A stretch of DNA of 64,000 nucleotides. It comes from Oryzias latipes (lineage: Eukaryota > Chordata > Actinopteri > Beloniformes > Adrianichthyidae). The notes under the pieces were generated by a model. It did not search any database, was not told the origin of the DNA, and was given only the letters and a program-made list of their open reading frames with translations. Within the stretch, counting starts at the first letter, position 1. Each line of letters starts with the position of its first letter. This document shows, piece after piece, positions 13,848 through 26,085 of this stretch. A program made the position numbers and the translations under genes. The stretch lies in assembly GCF_002234675.1 (NCBI RefSeq), contig NC_019872.2, positions 10,289,950-10,353,949 on the forward strand. The letters are read 5' to 3'.

Positions 13848-16475
13848 ATTATGGCCCGCAGCAGCAGTCACTGACTGCAAGGACCATATTGTTTTCGCAG
13901 TTGGAACGACGACCTCGCCGCCTTTCAGCGAGAATTTGACCCCCGCCGCATGCTCGAAAAGTCACCAAAATGTGCACACACCTGGGATAAATTGCAAATG
14001 AATTTTCCACAAAGTCAACGTCACCCCCCCGAAGACGATGACATCACGGCCAGCGATCCCGTCAAAAAAATGAATGGGCCGAAAATCGCGTATGCGGCCG
14101 AACAAAATGTACTTCAAAATACAGTCGCGAAACCAAGACACAAGTGTCGGGGATACCCCAAAGATGTTTTGAAATCATTACGGGACGGCCGCACGACCTA
14201 CGGCTTGGCGGCCATTTTGTGGCGAACTCTGAGAATTGGCGATTTTCGTGTTTTCCCACAATATGGGGAAACGACGCTTTTGTTTGAGCGATTTTCACGC
14301 AATTGCACACACTTGCTGCCAGCTCCAGTCTACAAACACCCCAGAAGTGTGGTTGACCTTTGACCTTGGGAAAAGGCCGCCATCTGGAATTTTCTCAAAA
14401 AAGCACCTTTAGCACCAGATACAAACGAAAACTCGTCGTTGGAATTTTCATCAATCGTCTCGTAACTTTTCAGGCACCAACGGCCAGCTACTCTGGACAA
14501 AATGTTGGAATTAGAAGTTGTAGATTTTGAACGGCGTGCGCGTGGCGAGCTAGCAACCGTTGCCATCTTGGCTAGCTCGCACATTTTTCATCGGAATGTC
14601 GTGAAGAGGAAATATGCGATTCCTTGGCCCGCGCTGAACAAAACGATGCTACGCACGACAAGATCGATAAAGGAATGTGGGCGTGGTAAGCAAAAAACCG
14701 TCGCAGAAAAATGTGCCGACTCGGCGAAAACGAAAAAATTCGGAATTTTTTTTTTGAGAATCGACTAACGAAACCAATATACCCTTGTCCGCGATATCCA
14801 AAGGACGTTTTGAAATTATTACGGGATGGTGACACGACCTACGGTTTGGCGGCCATTTTGTGCCAAAATCTGCCATTTTGCGCTTTTCGCGTTTTTACAC
14901 AATATGGAAAAATGAACTTTTTTTCCAGCGATTTTCACGAAATTTGACTCACATGTTGCTAGAGCAAGTCCACAACTACCTCTGGAGTTTCGTCCACCTT
15001 TGACCTCGGGAAAAGGCCGCCATCTTGAATTTTCTATAAAAAACGCCTTTACCCCTGGATTCAATCGTAAACTTGTCGTTGGAATTTTCCGCGATCGTCT
15101 CGAAACTTTTTGGGCATCAACGGCAAGCTACTGTGAAAAAAATGTTGCAATTAGAAGTTGTAGATTTTGAACGGCGTCCGCGTGGCGAGCTCGCAAAGTC
15201 GCGCACTGCTATTCCTCATACCTTATTATGGCCCGCAGCAGCAGTCACTGACTGCAAGGACCATATTGTTTTCGCAGTTGGAACGACGACTTCGCCGCCT
15301 TTCAGCGAGAATTTGACCCCCGCCGCATGCTCGAAAAGTCACCAAAATGTGCACACACCTGGGATAAATTGCAAATGAATTTTCCACAAAGTCAACGTCA
15401 CCCCCCGAAGACGATGACATCACGGCCAGCGATCCCGTCAAAAAAATGAATGGGCCGAAAATCGCGTATGGGGCCGAACAAAATGTACTTCAAAATACAG
15501 TCGCGAAACCAAGACACACGTGTCGGGGATATCCCAAAGACGTTTTGAAATCATTACGGGGCGGCCGCACGACCTACGGCTTGGCGGCCATTTTGTGGCA
15601 AACTCTGAGAATTGGCGAATTTCGTGTTTTCCCACAATATGGGGAAAAGACACTTTTGTTTGAGCGATTTTCACGCAATTGCACACACTTGCTGCCAGCT
15701 CCAGTCTACAAACACCCCAGAAGTGTCGTTGACCTTTGACCTTGGGAAAAGGCCGCCATCTGGAATTTTCTCAAAAAAGTGCCTTTAGCACCAGATACAA
15801 ACGAAACCTCGTCGTTGGAAATTTCATCAATCGTCTCGTAACTTTTCGGGCACCAACGGCCAGCTACTCTGGAAAAAATGTTGGAATTAGAAGTTGTAGA
15901 TTTTGAACAGCGTACGCGTGGCAAGCTAGCAAAGTGGCGCACTGTTGTAACTCCCATGCATTTCAATACAATACAGTGAAATTTGAATGCATGCATTAAT
16001 GCCTGAAACTGAATACATTGAAAAACACTGGATATGGACATATAAGGAATGTGGGCGTGGTTAGCATAAAACCAATGTTGCTAAGGACAACGAAAAGTTT
16101 ACTTTTACCGATTTGTCCGAAACTGACGTCAATCTGTTCGTCCTCCCGAGGGGACCAAAACATAAAATTGTTGCTATGGAGATAAAATCAACAGAAAAGC
16201 CGCCATTTTGAAAAAAGTGGTTTTTTTAATAACTTATGACGTATAGCTCTCACCAATGGAGGAATGTGTTTTTCTAAGTCAGGTGATGATGTTGATCGCT
16301 ATGCTAGCACTTTTAGCCAAATTAGCATAGTTAGCATAATTAGCAAAATCAGCCTTGAATAGCTTTTAATTTTTTGGCGGTGAGGGCGGTGAGGGTGGCA
16401 GTGGGGCGTAAAGTTGGGCGTAGAAGGCGGGTTGCGTCTGCGGGCCATACAACGCCGCTTGCGGCTTTAATTTTA
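13848..16475. repeat. CpG-rich block of three related tandem units
   Basis: Two nearly identical segments of about 720 bp begin at 13848 and 15225 (offset about 1377 bp), each opening ATTATGGCCCGCAGCAGCAG. Between them (about 14560-15224) lies a diverged relative containing the same landmarks: CAAAGGACGTTTTGAAATTA, CGACCTACGGTTTGGCGGCC, GGAAAAGGCCGCCATC and GAAGTTGTAGATTTTGAACG. The block ends near 16438-16449 with the inverted complement of its opening 12-mer TATGGCCCGCAG. Base composition and CpG density differ sharply from the flanks. Long ORFs inside are parallel frames of the repeat without protein similarity. It is probably a composite non-autonomous transposon or a satellite seed; the class is not determined. 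Confidence 0.65.
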
Positions 16476-16512
16476 CTTTTATTCATTGTACTGGTGTAAT
16501 TGTTTTCATTTT

Positions 16513-16688
16513 GTGAGCCGGTGCTTTGTAAGTAATCCAATGCAATCCAATCCACTTCATTTATATAGCAAATTTCTCAAACAGGCAGTTTTCCAAAATG
16601 CTGTCCCTTACAGCATTTTGGAAACTGCCTGTTTGAGAAATGTGCTATAAATGAAGTGGATTGGATTACTTACAAAGCACCGGCTCAC
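16513..16688. repeat. Long inverted repeat (hairpin)
   Basis: The left arm 16513-16604 and right arm 16610-16688 are reverse complements over almost their full length, separated by a 5-base loop (CCCTT at 16605-16609). The left arm has an extra 8-10 bp around a duplicated CAATCCAATC motif and a few other indels. The arm sequence (CACTTCATTTATATAGCA and CAGCATTTTGGAAACTGCC) resembles LINE-type 3' tails in fish, so this may be a fold-back duplication of such a tail. Confidence 0.85.
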
Positions 16689-16814
16689 ATCTGAGGATGT
16701 GAGATAATAAATAAATAAGACATCAGATAGAACGTTTTATTAGCATTGTTATAATCCAATGTCAACACAATTCCAACAAACCCAGATTATTTTCAGTGAC
16801 CTACAGTTACAACA

Positions 16815-17595
16815 CACAGTGGTGTTGTGGTTAGCACTCTCACTTCACAGCAAGAAGGCCCTAGTTCAAATCCCTGCTGAGACTTTTCTGTGGAGTTTTC
16901 ATGTTCTCTCTGTGCACGTATGGGTTTTATTTGGGCATTTCTTTAAGCACTCAGGCTTTTTCGTGAAGTCCAAAAGGATTCTTCGTGTCATGGTGCCTCT
17001 GTCAGTCCTCCTCCCCCGCCCTCTCAGCTCTGCTCATGACTCCACCAGTTGTGATCAATTCTCCTCATCACCTCTGCTGATCAAAAGGAGACCCAATGCC
17101 AGTATTCGACGCCAGTTTGTTACCCCTTATGGTGACTACGTCTGGTCCAGTCTGCTCATGTTTAACCTGCCTTTGCCTTGCCCAGAAACTAACGATGTTT
17201 CCTTGTCCCAAGATTAATTACCACGAAGGTCACCCGTGTGGAAGTCGCCTACAACTTACCTGTTTTCCTGTGAAGCGATGAATGCCGAAAGCCGCGTCAT
17301 CGCCTCCAGCCACGTCACGAGCCTCACTCCAGCCCGGATCACCATCCTGCCAAAAACTCTCTGTTTCTCTACTAAGAGATTAAATTTCTACTTATCAACA
17401 ACTTACCTGTCTGATCATTCTGGGTTCCAGCAACTGGGTCTGCCACTCCTGCGAATTATGACACTTCTCAGGTTAAAATGGGATTCTACATTGCCCCTAT
17501 GTGTGTGATTGTGTGTCCAGGGACCGCATCTGCTCAACAGTAACTGGGACAGGCTCCAGCAACTCCGTGAAGCTGAAATGGATTAAGCAAGTTCT
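16815..17595 (+). repeat. Old SINE-like repeat, split by a 480-bp insertion
   Basis: The left part (16815-16984) carries the widespread fish pattern GTGGTTAGCACTCTCACTTC, CACAGCAAGAAGGCC, TTTTCATGTTCTCTCTGTGC and GTCCAAAAGG. The right part (17469-17595) carries the matching second half, GTGTGTGATTGTGTGTCCAG then ACTGGGACAGGCTCCAGCAA. The two halves are parted by the TG...CA element at 16985-17464. Confidence 0.5.
16985..17464 (+). mobile_element. TG...CA element (solo-LTR-like), copy 1
   Basis: Starts GTGTCATGGTGCCTCTGTCA and ends TGCGAATTATGACA, flanked by CTTC on both sides (16981-16984 and 17465-17468). A second copy in the opposite orientation lies at 22298-22832. Shared internal landmarks include CAGTATTC-ACGCCAGTT-type sequence and GGGTTCCAGC--CTGGGTCTG near the 3' end. 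TG...CA ends and a 4-5 bp target duplication fit a solo LTR or LTR-derived element. It has no internal coding region. Confidence 0.5.
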
Positions 17596-20500
17596 GAGGA
17601 TACGCTTGGTGTAATTCCTGACAGACCAATGCAAGTGAAGAACTTTTGAAGGATTTTATGTCTTACAATGCATGAAATTGGGATGCACAGAAATGTTTCC
17701 TCATTAAGCCTCACATGTCTATATGACCCTGTGAGTGTAACCTTTACAGTCTTAAAGGTGTATAGTGTTTCATAAATAAACGTTATCTGGTTTGTGTGAG
17801 CTTCAACGTTTTTGTAAAACACTAATCTATTGTATTTAGCTAAAGGATCAAACAGCTGCAAGAAAAAATGAATTATATCTGCACAAACAAAGGCTATTTA
17901 CAAGATTACATTTAGTGATTTATTGAGTTTAGTGTTGCAAACGGAAAGCAGGTCAAGGGTGTGAGTGGGGGGGCATACAGGACAGGAAAACATCTGCCTT
18001 ATTAGCAAAGCTGACATACAAATATTTCCATGTTGAGTAAGTGTGTTTGAACACACAGGATAAGATAAAATTGCACTTTTCCCCACTCTGGTTTGTGTCA
18101 AGCAAAAGGTTCAGTGTGTCAGTGTTTGGCTTAAGACTATGAAGGGCATAATTCTGTCTGAATACGGTCCCTCATATGAGACACCAGTTTCCATAGTTTT
18201 TAAAAAGACAGAATCAGCACAAGTTGGGATATTTGTCTTTGGAACTCAGAGGAAGAAACTGGAACTCCCTTTGAACGCAAATCTTTGGCTCCTATCATGA
18301 AATATGAAAAACTGAGCGATATGTATTCCAGCCATGATAAAATGCAGACCTTGTCAAGAAAGCAGCAAGTAACTCCTTCAGATGTGGAGCCTGATACATA
18401 ATCAAAATCAAAACGGATCCTGGAAGAACTTTAAGGTTAAATAGCCAGCCTTTTGTTCTATCTCCCACAGAAACAATTTCAAGGAGAGTCTCTCTCAGAA
18501 TAGAAAACGCAAAAGTTAAAAAGTTTTAGGTTCCCTTCTTCCATTAGATACAAAATATGAACATCTCAGGAGGCTAACCTGAAAAAAGATTGTCAGATTT
18601 AGAATTTTAATTATAAATGTGCAACATTCCCATCAAATCAAAATTACTTCCTTTTTCAGGTGGAACTTAGAGCAGACACTCAATAAAATACAGACAATGT
18701 ATACTTAGGACTGTTTAAACAACTAAATATAAGGTTGAAAAAAATTAAGCACAGATTACCTTTTACAATTACCTTTGGACCTTGCTACCTTAGAGACTGC
18801 TGTTTTTATAATTAATTTTTTATTCAATGTAACATTTAAATTTAAATTTAATAAAGATTTAAAAAAAATTAAATCAATTTTTTATCTAATAAAGAAGTGT
18901 TATGATTGAGGGCCACAGAGGAATAAAAGATGATAGTGCATAAGCTCTTAAAAACATACTTTGAACTCTGAACTGTCCAAAGTCTGAAATTAAAAACAGT
19001 CCTCCATCATGAGCAAACTCTGGCAAATTAGATAATTATGTGGGAAAAAAGGGCAAACAGAGATTTGAACTAACATTTTAGTTCTTGCAGATTTAAAATA
19101 CTGGCTTCTGGATTTAAAGGGTGGTTAGGTAACTGCAGTTTAACATGAAAGCAAAAACCTATCCCTGCGAGATATCAAAACAATAGACACACCCTTTCCT
19201 TTTCCTGCATCTGCTTTCTGTTAGCCAGCAAATGTTGGATAGAAAATGATGTTTTACTGCCAAGTATTGGTGAAAAATAGCCACACGTGGGGATTGCCGT
19301 ACAGTGTCTTTATGCATTTTTGTGTACTTAACTTTTATTGTTGTCTTTTTATCTAGTACGTTTTTGTTTTTTGTGAGAATAAAATGCCTAAAATTGCCTT
19401 TTTTTGAAACTGTGATTCAACTTGTTCATTAAGTTTCCCTGATGCACTTCATCTGTACAATTTTGGCTGTATGTGCAGGCTGTCTGTGTATCTGTAAGAG
19501 ATACATACATTGAAACAAAAAGATAATCACAGCATGTCTTTTTTCTCTGTGTTCACATTTTTAAAATACACATTAAAAAACAGTTCATATTCATATCCTG
19601 TAAACACTTTTTTAACCATTGAAACATCCCGATTATTTAAGCAAAAGATAACGTTTTCCCTCAATGTTTTGCAGTTATTGTATTAGTATAAGTGTAAGTT
19701 GCAGTTTTTTATTGCATAATTGTGACTTTTACTCAGGCGCTACTTTTTGCACTGTTCTGTAAATAGCTTTTTAAATTATAATACCTTGATGTTTGCATTT
19801 ATGCTAAATTTTCTTTGTTCTTGCATTTTTTTATTTCATTCTAAGTCTTTTTTTCCCTCTGCTGTCAGTTGCTATGGTGACAAACAAATTTCCCACGTGT
19901 GGGATCAATAAAGTATTTCTAAATTTGATTCTGATTCTGATTCTTATGCTATGAACAAACATGGGATATGAGTTTAAGAATGCCTGTTTAGCGTGTTTTA
20001 GCATATGGTGTTCAAAGTAGACTGTTGCTATTGTGCCAGAAGCTTTTTGGTTAAATTTATAATATAACAGAAAAAAGAAAACAAGTTCCCATTCACTCAT
20101 CCACAACTTTGGAAGGGTGTTACTCAAGCAGTGTTTGCACGCTGACATTTTCAAAAAGGGAACTTTGAGACACATTTTGTGTTGAACATGCCACCACAAC
20201 ATCTCCCTTAAGCCCTCAGGCTTACACAGACCAGGAGTCATATTTCTCCTCTTTCCCGCGATTCTGTCAGCTGATCACTTCCAGTTTTACAAATTGATGT
20301 CATGATCCAGATTAATGATCACTCTTATGAATGCTTGAGTTGTAAAGCTCCTGCCACCTTATCACATCTCGAAAAACTAAATCTGTGCTTCCACTGAGGA
20401 GAAAACGTGATCCCACTTAAAAACAATATTTATCTTATTAGCTTCCTATACTTCTGGCTCACTTAAATTCAGTTAGTTCAGCTGTTCTTCTGTTAGCTTA

Positions 20501-22070
20501 TCTCAGATGATATAAATCAACAAACGTTAAGATAACGTCAAACTGTTTTATAGTTTCTTTCCCCACTTTTAGTTTAAGCACTCAAAAACTAAAAAGAAAA
20601 TACTTGCTTTGTAAGGGGGACACTTCTAACCAAAGTTGAGAGCACAGATCAAGTTTTGAAGAGTAAAAGAACAAAAAAAATTGTAAAAAAATAGAAAGAT
20701 GAGAAGAGAGGAGCCACTTTTAAATAAAACAAATGAAAGTTGGTTATCTAATCAGTTATTTGTTGATAGTAGTGCACTTTTAATTTGCATTTACAGTATC
20801 TGAAGTCTCTTTTATAAGAGACCACAACCATTATCCACTAAAGTACATCTCTAATCCTGAAGATAAAGGAGTACAAACAGTTGGACATTTTCTATCCCCC
20901 AAAAAGGAACAGATCTCACCCTGAAACAGGTTGGCACATGAGCTAAAATGTTCTTGAGGATGATCCCTGCTTTTGCATCTGCTTTAGAGACCCGTCTGTC
21001 AGCTTCAGCATCCTGCCGTAACACTCTGAGATCATGATTTCCACCACCCCAGGTGGAATTTTGGCACCCATATGCCAAAAATACACACTTGTAGACTTTC
21101 ACTAGCAATGACAGCCATTTGACAAGTGTGTACCTGCTCACTTTATGTCTGGTGATGAGAAGAAAAAGACTGGAATGTATTCTTTGACATAAACTGACGC
21201 TTTACCTGCCTGACCTGATGGATTGGCATGTTTAAATCTTACCCTGTGAATTTTTTAGCAATTGCCCCTGCAAGGGTTTTGTTTCTTAAAAAATGATTGC
21301 AGAAGTCACAGAAAGGAATGTTCACCCCCAAATGACACATAGCACTTTTAATCTATGTAGACTAAATGACTGAGGGGCAACATTTCATTCCCGAATCAAT
21401 GCAGTTAAAGTAAACATGTCACTTGTTTGTAACGCACAGATAAAATATGAATTCCAGGTTTCATCCAGTGCATTTCTCAAAACTAGCACTGAAAAATATA
21501 GAACTACAACAAATTGACAGAATTCACATCCACATTATTTCTATGAAGACCCAGTTCATTTACAGCACCATGAGCCTGAGATGCTACTAGAACTCACAAA
21601 ACAATAGTTCTAACTTATGTAGTCAGATATTCTCAGCTACATACCTTGCAATATCATTCTTTAGCTTTTCTGCACGCACTACTATGTGCATCGTTCTTGT
21701 TATCCTTGCATTGTCTGTGAATAAAAGTATGCAACCTGCAATCTTTCTGCAACTGCCATGCATACAAATAAACAGTAAAAATACATGTTGTCATGTATGG
21801 TCATTGATTACTGTGATATTGCGTTTGTGTGACAGTATCTGTTGTCAGGGACTGGTTGTGTAGGACCAATCCAAAATAGGGGACCGGGCTTGCTGTCAGA
21901 AACAGCTGTGAATCATGATTTACCTGAAACTGGTGTGACTGACAAATGACAATTCAGAACTTGACCAAAAAAAAAACATGAAAAAACAAACTAAACCACA
22001 GAATCCTTACATCTTTAATAATAATGGGTTGGATTTATCTGTTTTTTCCAGATGCTCAAAGATCTTATAA
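17596..22070. other. Intergenic, no gene recognised
   Basis: No exon or gene pattern could be supported. A degenerate retroposon-type tail with GTGGGATCAATAAAGTATTT and a short GATTCT repeat is visible at about 19885-19945. The rest is AT-rich and anonymous. Confidence 0.45.
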
Positions 22071-22074
22071 TGTG

Positions 22075-22890
22075 TTTCCATTATTCATTCACTCATCATT
22101 CATACCTGGTGATGGTGAGCTGTTAATGCAGCCACAGCTGCCCTGGGGCAGACGACAGAGGCATGGCTGCCAGTACGTGCAAACTGCCCCTCTGACCATC
22201 ACCGGGATTCATATGCATTCACACACCAGTGGGGTCACACTGGAGGCAGGGAGGGTGAAGTGTCTTGGCCAAGGACACAACGACAGTTGTCTGGGGGTTG
22301 CCATAGTTAGCAAGACGAAACAGACCCAGACGCTGGAACCCGGAAGGAAACACAGGTGAGTTAAAGGGTGAGTAAAAAGGATTTATTTTTCTTGGTCCAG
22401 TGTGGTAGTTGGCGTAGCGGGAGACCAGAAGATGACTCATGGCGTGACTGGGGGGTTCGACCGTGGCTCGTGGCGTGATTGGAAGTTCGGCAGATGTTCG
22501 TGGTGAGTCTGAAGGTAGGTTGAGGCTTGAGGCGTGACTAGAGGATGTAGAGGCTTGGATCCGGGAGAGCTGATGACTCAGGCGACAACTGGTGGTAATG
22601 ATGTCCTGGGAACAAGGCAGAGAGTGTGGCTCAGGCAAAGGCATAAATACATGAACTAGAAAAACTAGTGAACAAACTATGCACCATCAGGGGCAACGAA
22701 CTGGCGATGAATACTGGAGCTGGATCTTCTTTTGAAGGCAGGCAGGTGTTGTGGTGAGTGGTCACAGCTGTGTAGAATCAGAGGCCAAGCAGAGAGGGGA
22801 GGGGTAGGAGAGCTGACAGAGGCACCATGACAGGGGGATCGAACCACTGACCCAGCGGCCATTGGCTGACATGCTCAATCACCTGAGCCT
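22075..22890 (+). repeat. Old interspersed repeat, split by a 535-bp insertion
   Basis: The left part (22075-22297) has the common fish repeat order CATTCACTCATCATTC, GGTGATGGTGAGCTG, CCACAGCTGCCCTGGGGCAG, AAGTGTCTTGGCCAAGGACA and CAACGACAG. The expected end (GGGGGATCGAACCACTGACC, CACCTGAGCC) reappears at 22833-22890 after the inserted TG...CA element. Confidence 0.5.
22298..22832 (-). mobile_element. TG...CA element (solo-LTR-like), copy 2
   Basis: On the minus strand it starts TGTCATGGTGCCTCTGTCAG at 22832 and ends near 22298 after GGGTCTGTTTCGTC...TATGGCA. It is flanked by GGGGG runs (22293-22297 and 22833-22837), which could be a 5-bp target duplication. It is colinear with copy 1 at 16985-17464 but longer. 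An AATAAA lies on the minus strand about 130 bp before its end. Confidence 0.5.
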
Positions 22891-23529
22891 GACATTATTT
22901 AAGGCCTACCCAGTGTGTATTCTATACTTCACAAATAAGACAAGCTTTTACAACCTGAATTATTTTTGTCTGCTCCTAATTAATAAAAATTTGTATATTT
23001 GTATGAAGAAATGCGAAAATGCAATTTTGAGTTAAAATGATCCTAATAAGTGTCCTCCATCATAAGAAAAATGTCAACAGAACTTGTTAAAAACACCAAA
23101 AACAAAATTTTCAGTGGAGTGGGTTTTTAGGGAGTTTCACATTGGGTTTTTGTGGTTGGAATGATAGTTAATTGCCTCTCATTGTCAAAATCGATCTTGA
23201 CAAGTAAGCAGTGGATGGAGCGAAGGATTTCAATCCCAGTATTGCTCCTTCTACGATACGTTTCACACTAAAAGTGGGCATTTGCTTGTAAAAGTTTATG
23301 TACTTTAACTTTAACACTACTCCAAGTTATTTTAACAGGAGCAATATAGCAAAAGTATAATGCACAGCTCACACATGATTGTCATTACCAGGTTTTTTCA
23401 CAACTTTACAAACTAAACTTTTAAATCTGTGGAAATTGGAGAAATAGAAAATTCCTTTTTCCCCCATTTTTGGTGACATAATGCAACATGCGCCAGGGGT
23501 AACTTATTTACTTGTGAAAGGACACATCA

Positions 23530-23617
23530 TCTCTGAGACTGGAGTTTGAACGCAAATATAATACATGTCCAGTTGATCAGGATTTGGGAATGGGCCACTA
23601 CTGACTGCTGAAAAAAG
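23530..23617 (+). promoter_or_regulatory. Promoter / non-coding first exon of UGT gene 1
   Basis: The sequence AGACTGGAGTTTGAACGC and its surroundings match the same interval upstream of the second UGT gene (27520-27632), although the rest of the intergenic DNA does not. A GT donor follows at 23618 (AAAAAAG then GTAGGG). The matching acceptor, TCTCATTCTATAG, lies at 23741-23753, six bases before the start codon. This implies a short untranslated first exon and a 5' UTR intron. An AATATAATA stretch at about 23555-23563 could be the TATA element (inference). Confidence 0.5.
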
Positions 23618-23758
23618 GTAGGGATTTTAATTGAAACATTTTTTGGCCAATTACACATTTAACAGTGTGTGTTTTTAATGCTACTTAATGTTAAACCTGA
23701 CCAGACTTTGATATAAAGTATTAAAGCAAATTTCATTGTTTCTCATTCTATAGGAGAA

Positions 23759-26085
23759 ATGCATCAGGTGTGTGGAGTCTTTGTATTCTTTAATCTATGC
23801 CTCCATTTCCTGGCACCATCATGCAGTGGAGGAAATATTCTAGTGTATCCTATTGATGGAAGCCACTGGATCAACATGAAGATTCTTCTAGAAGAACTTC
23901 ATGCCAGGGGACACAATATTACTGTGATTAGGGTTTCCACCAGCTGGTACATAAAAGAGAAGTCTCCTATCTACTCATCCATCACCGTTGAAGTGGAAGA
24001 GGCCTTGGAAGATTTTTTTGATGTGTTCATAAAGGAGCAAATTAGGGTATTTGACTCTGACTAATAGTTTGATACATAATATTCTCTGTTTTTTTTATTT
24101 ATTAAACTGAGTTTTAATGTCATGTTTATTTATTTATTTTATTTAGGTGCAGCGAGAAGGTGCTTCACTGTCGTCTTTCTTCAGGCTACACAAAGACTTT
24201 ATTTCTATGATGTCTCATGCTCATGCATTGCGGTGTAATGCTACAAAACACATTTTTGAGAATAAGAACCTGGTAAAACAAATCATCGATTCAAAGTTTG
24301 ATCTGGTTCTGACTGATCCAGCAATGAGTGCAGGGGTCGTACTTGCAAAATATTTTAATCTACCTGTGGTACTCAATGTGCGCTGGATCACCAGTGGAGA
24401 AGGTCACTTTGTTCTGGCCCCTTCTCCACTTTCTTATATCCCAGTACCAGGATCAGGGTTAACAGATAGGATGGACTTCATTCAGAGGCTCAAAAACATA
24501 TTTTTTTACGGCATCATAAACTTTCAGCAAATAGTTATGGTGGGGCCCATCTATGATGACATCTGTAGTAAATACATCCAGGGTGGGTGTAGCATTGTCT
24601 CTCTGCTTCAGCAAGCAGACATTTGGCTTTTTAGATCAGATTTTGTGTTTGACTTCCCTCGACCTACCATGCCAAACGTGGTCTACATCGGAGGATTCCA
24701 GTGCAAACCAGCTGAACCTCTGCCAGCAGATCTAGAGAAGTTTGTTCAAAGTTCTGGCGAACATGGAGTGATAATCATGACTTTGGGAACATTGGTTAAT
24801 GAACTACCACAAGACGTTGCAAATGAGATTGCCGAAGTCTTTTCCAAAATGCCCCAGAAGGTAACAGATGACATTTTATTCATCTTTTTAATACAATATA
24901 AATATTCTTGATAAATATGACAAATCTATGCTGTTACTAATTGACCAATCAAAGAAAATCTAAAATTAAGCAGTAAGATAGGCCTTCAAAAATTCTACTT
25001 CAGTCATTTCTGTTTTCTAAGTACTTTCATCCTATTTGGATGCCTCCTGAACAGAGGTGTTCTGAGCATGTCCCACTAGGCAGATATCCCAGGGAAACAC
25101 CCAGGACACCCTGGGGAGACCACATCTCTCAGCTGGCTTTAAGAGCGCTTTGGGATTTCTCTGGAGGAGCTTGAGAAAAAGACTGAAAAAAGCAAAGTCT
25201 GGGCATCAGCTTAGACTGCTCCGCTCATGACTTGAATGAGTGAAAGAAAATGGATGGATGGATGGATGGATGGATGGATAATAACAAATGTACATTTTTT
25301 TCTTTTAGAAGTACTAACCTGTATAACAGAAATATAATCATGTTAGATAAATCTAAACTTTTTGAATAGAGATTTAAGAATGACTTTGTCACTAAATTAA
25401 CTGAAAGAAAAAGTGTTGGTCCTTTTTTGTTTTGGTTGTCCTACATTTTTTTTAAAACAGTCCAACTTATCATAATCCTATTTCTGTTACTTGTTTTTAG
25501 GTGATATGGAAACACAAAGGGGACCGTCCATCTACACTGGGCGATAACACTCTCATAGTGGACTGGATGCCACAGAAAGACCTCCTTGGACATTCGCAGG
25601 TTAAAGTCTTTGTAGCTCATGGAGGGACCAACGGAGTCCAAGAGGCCATTTACCATGGGGTCCCAGTGCTGGGCATCCCACTGTTCTTTGATCAGTACGA
25701 CAACCTTCTACGTTTGCAGGAAAGAGGAGCTGGTAAAATCCTCCAACTTGCTGACTTGAATGGCCGCACTTTTGAAGAAGGTCTTAAGGAGGTGCTCCAT
25801 AATATTAGCTACAGGCAAAACATTCAAAGACTTTCTTGTTTGCACAAAGATAAGCCAATGTCACCCATGGATCAGGCTATTTTCTGGATAGAGTATGTGA
25901 TACGACACAAAGGGGCTCGACATCTGATTTCAGAGGCTTACAAGATGCCGTGGTACTCATATCACAGTTTTGATGTTGTCCTTTTGGTGCTGGCAGTAGA
26001 AACTGTGCTGCTTTACGCCATTTATGCTGTTTTCAGATTTCTGTGCTGCAGAAGGAAAAGAAAGACAAAAACCAAACAAAACTAA
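23759..26085 (+). CDS. UDP-glucuronosyltransferase gene 1 (UGT5/UGT2-like)
   Basis: Transfers glucuronic acid from UDP-glucuronate to lipophilic aglycones in the ER lumen. Coding exons are 23759-24046, 24147-24860 and 25501-26085. All introns are GT-AG and phase 0, giving 528 aa, the usual UGT length. Residues 1-23 are a signal peptide. The catalytic His is in DGSHW (about H36) and its Asp partner in LTDP (about D153). The UDP-sugar signature spans about residues 356-399 (WMPQKDLLGH ... FVAHGGTNGVQEA ... FFDQYDN). A membrane helix (VVLLVLAVETVLLYAIYAVF) precedes a basic tail with Lys at -3 and -5, an ER-retrieval pattern. The N-terminal half is split over two exons, unlike UGT1/UGT2 genes, so UGT5 is my best guess (inference). 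Intron 2 contains an RTE-type 3' end with a GGAT repeat. AATAAA lies at 26253. It is the tandem partner of the gene at 27761-30865. Confidence 0.92.
25021..25280 (+). mobile_element. RTE/Rex3-type LINE 3' end with (GGAT)n tail
   Basis: A degenerate C-terminal and tail region typical of fish RTE elements: GGATGCCTCCTGAACAGAGG, GTGTTCTGAGCATGTCCCAC, CACCCAGGACACCCTGG, ATCTCTCAGCTGGCTTTAAG, then GAAAATGGATGGATGG ending in a GGAT microsatellite (25251-25280). It lies in intron 2 of UGT gene 1, in the same orientation, and is 5'-truncated. The equivalent intron of UGT gene 2 lacks it, so it entered after the duplication or was lost from the other copy. Confidence 0.65.

Noticed and set aside
13950..14363. 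137-aa ORF, repeated in similar form at 15446-15739
   Set aside because: Both lie in the CpG-rich tandem block. The two copies differ by frame-disturbing changes and there is no recognisable protein similarity, so they are repeat sequence read as protein.
16759..17217. 152-aa plus-strand ORF
   Set aside because: It runs across the junction between an old SINE-like repeat and an inserted element; no domain.
20851..21141. 96-aa minus-strand ORF of moderate complexity
   Set aside because: No similarity I can name and no flanking exons; kept as non-coding.
22219..22644. 141-aa minus-strand ORF
   Set aside because: It covers the TG...CA element; the copy at 16985-17464 has no equivalent reading frame, and the composition is typical of non-coding repeat.
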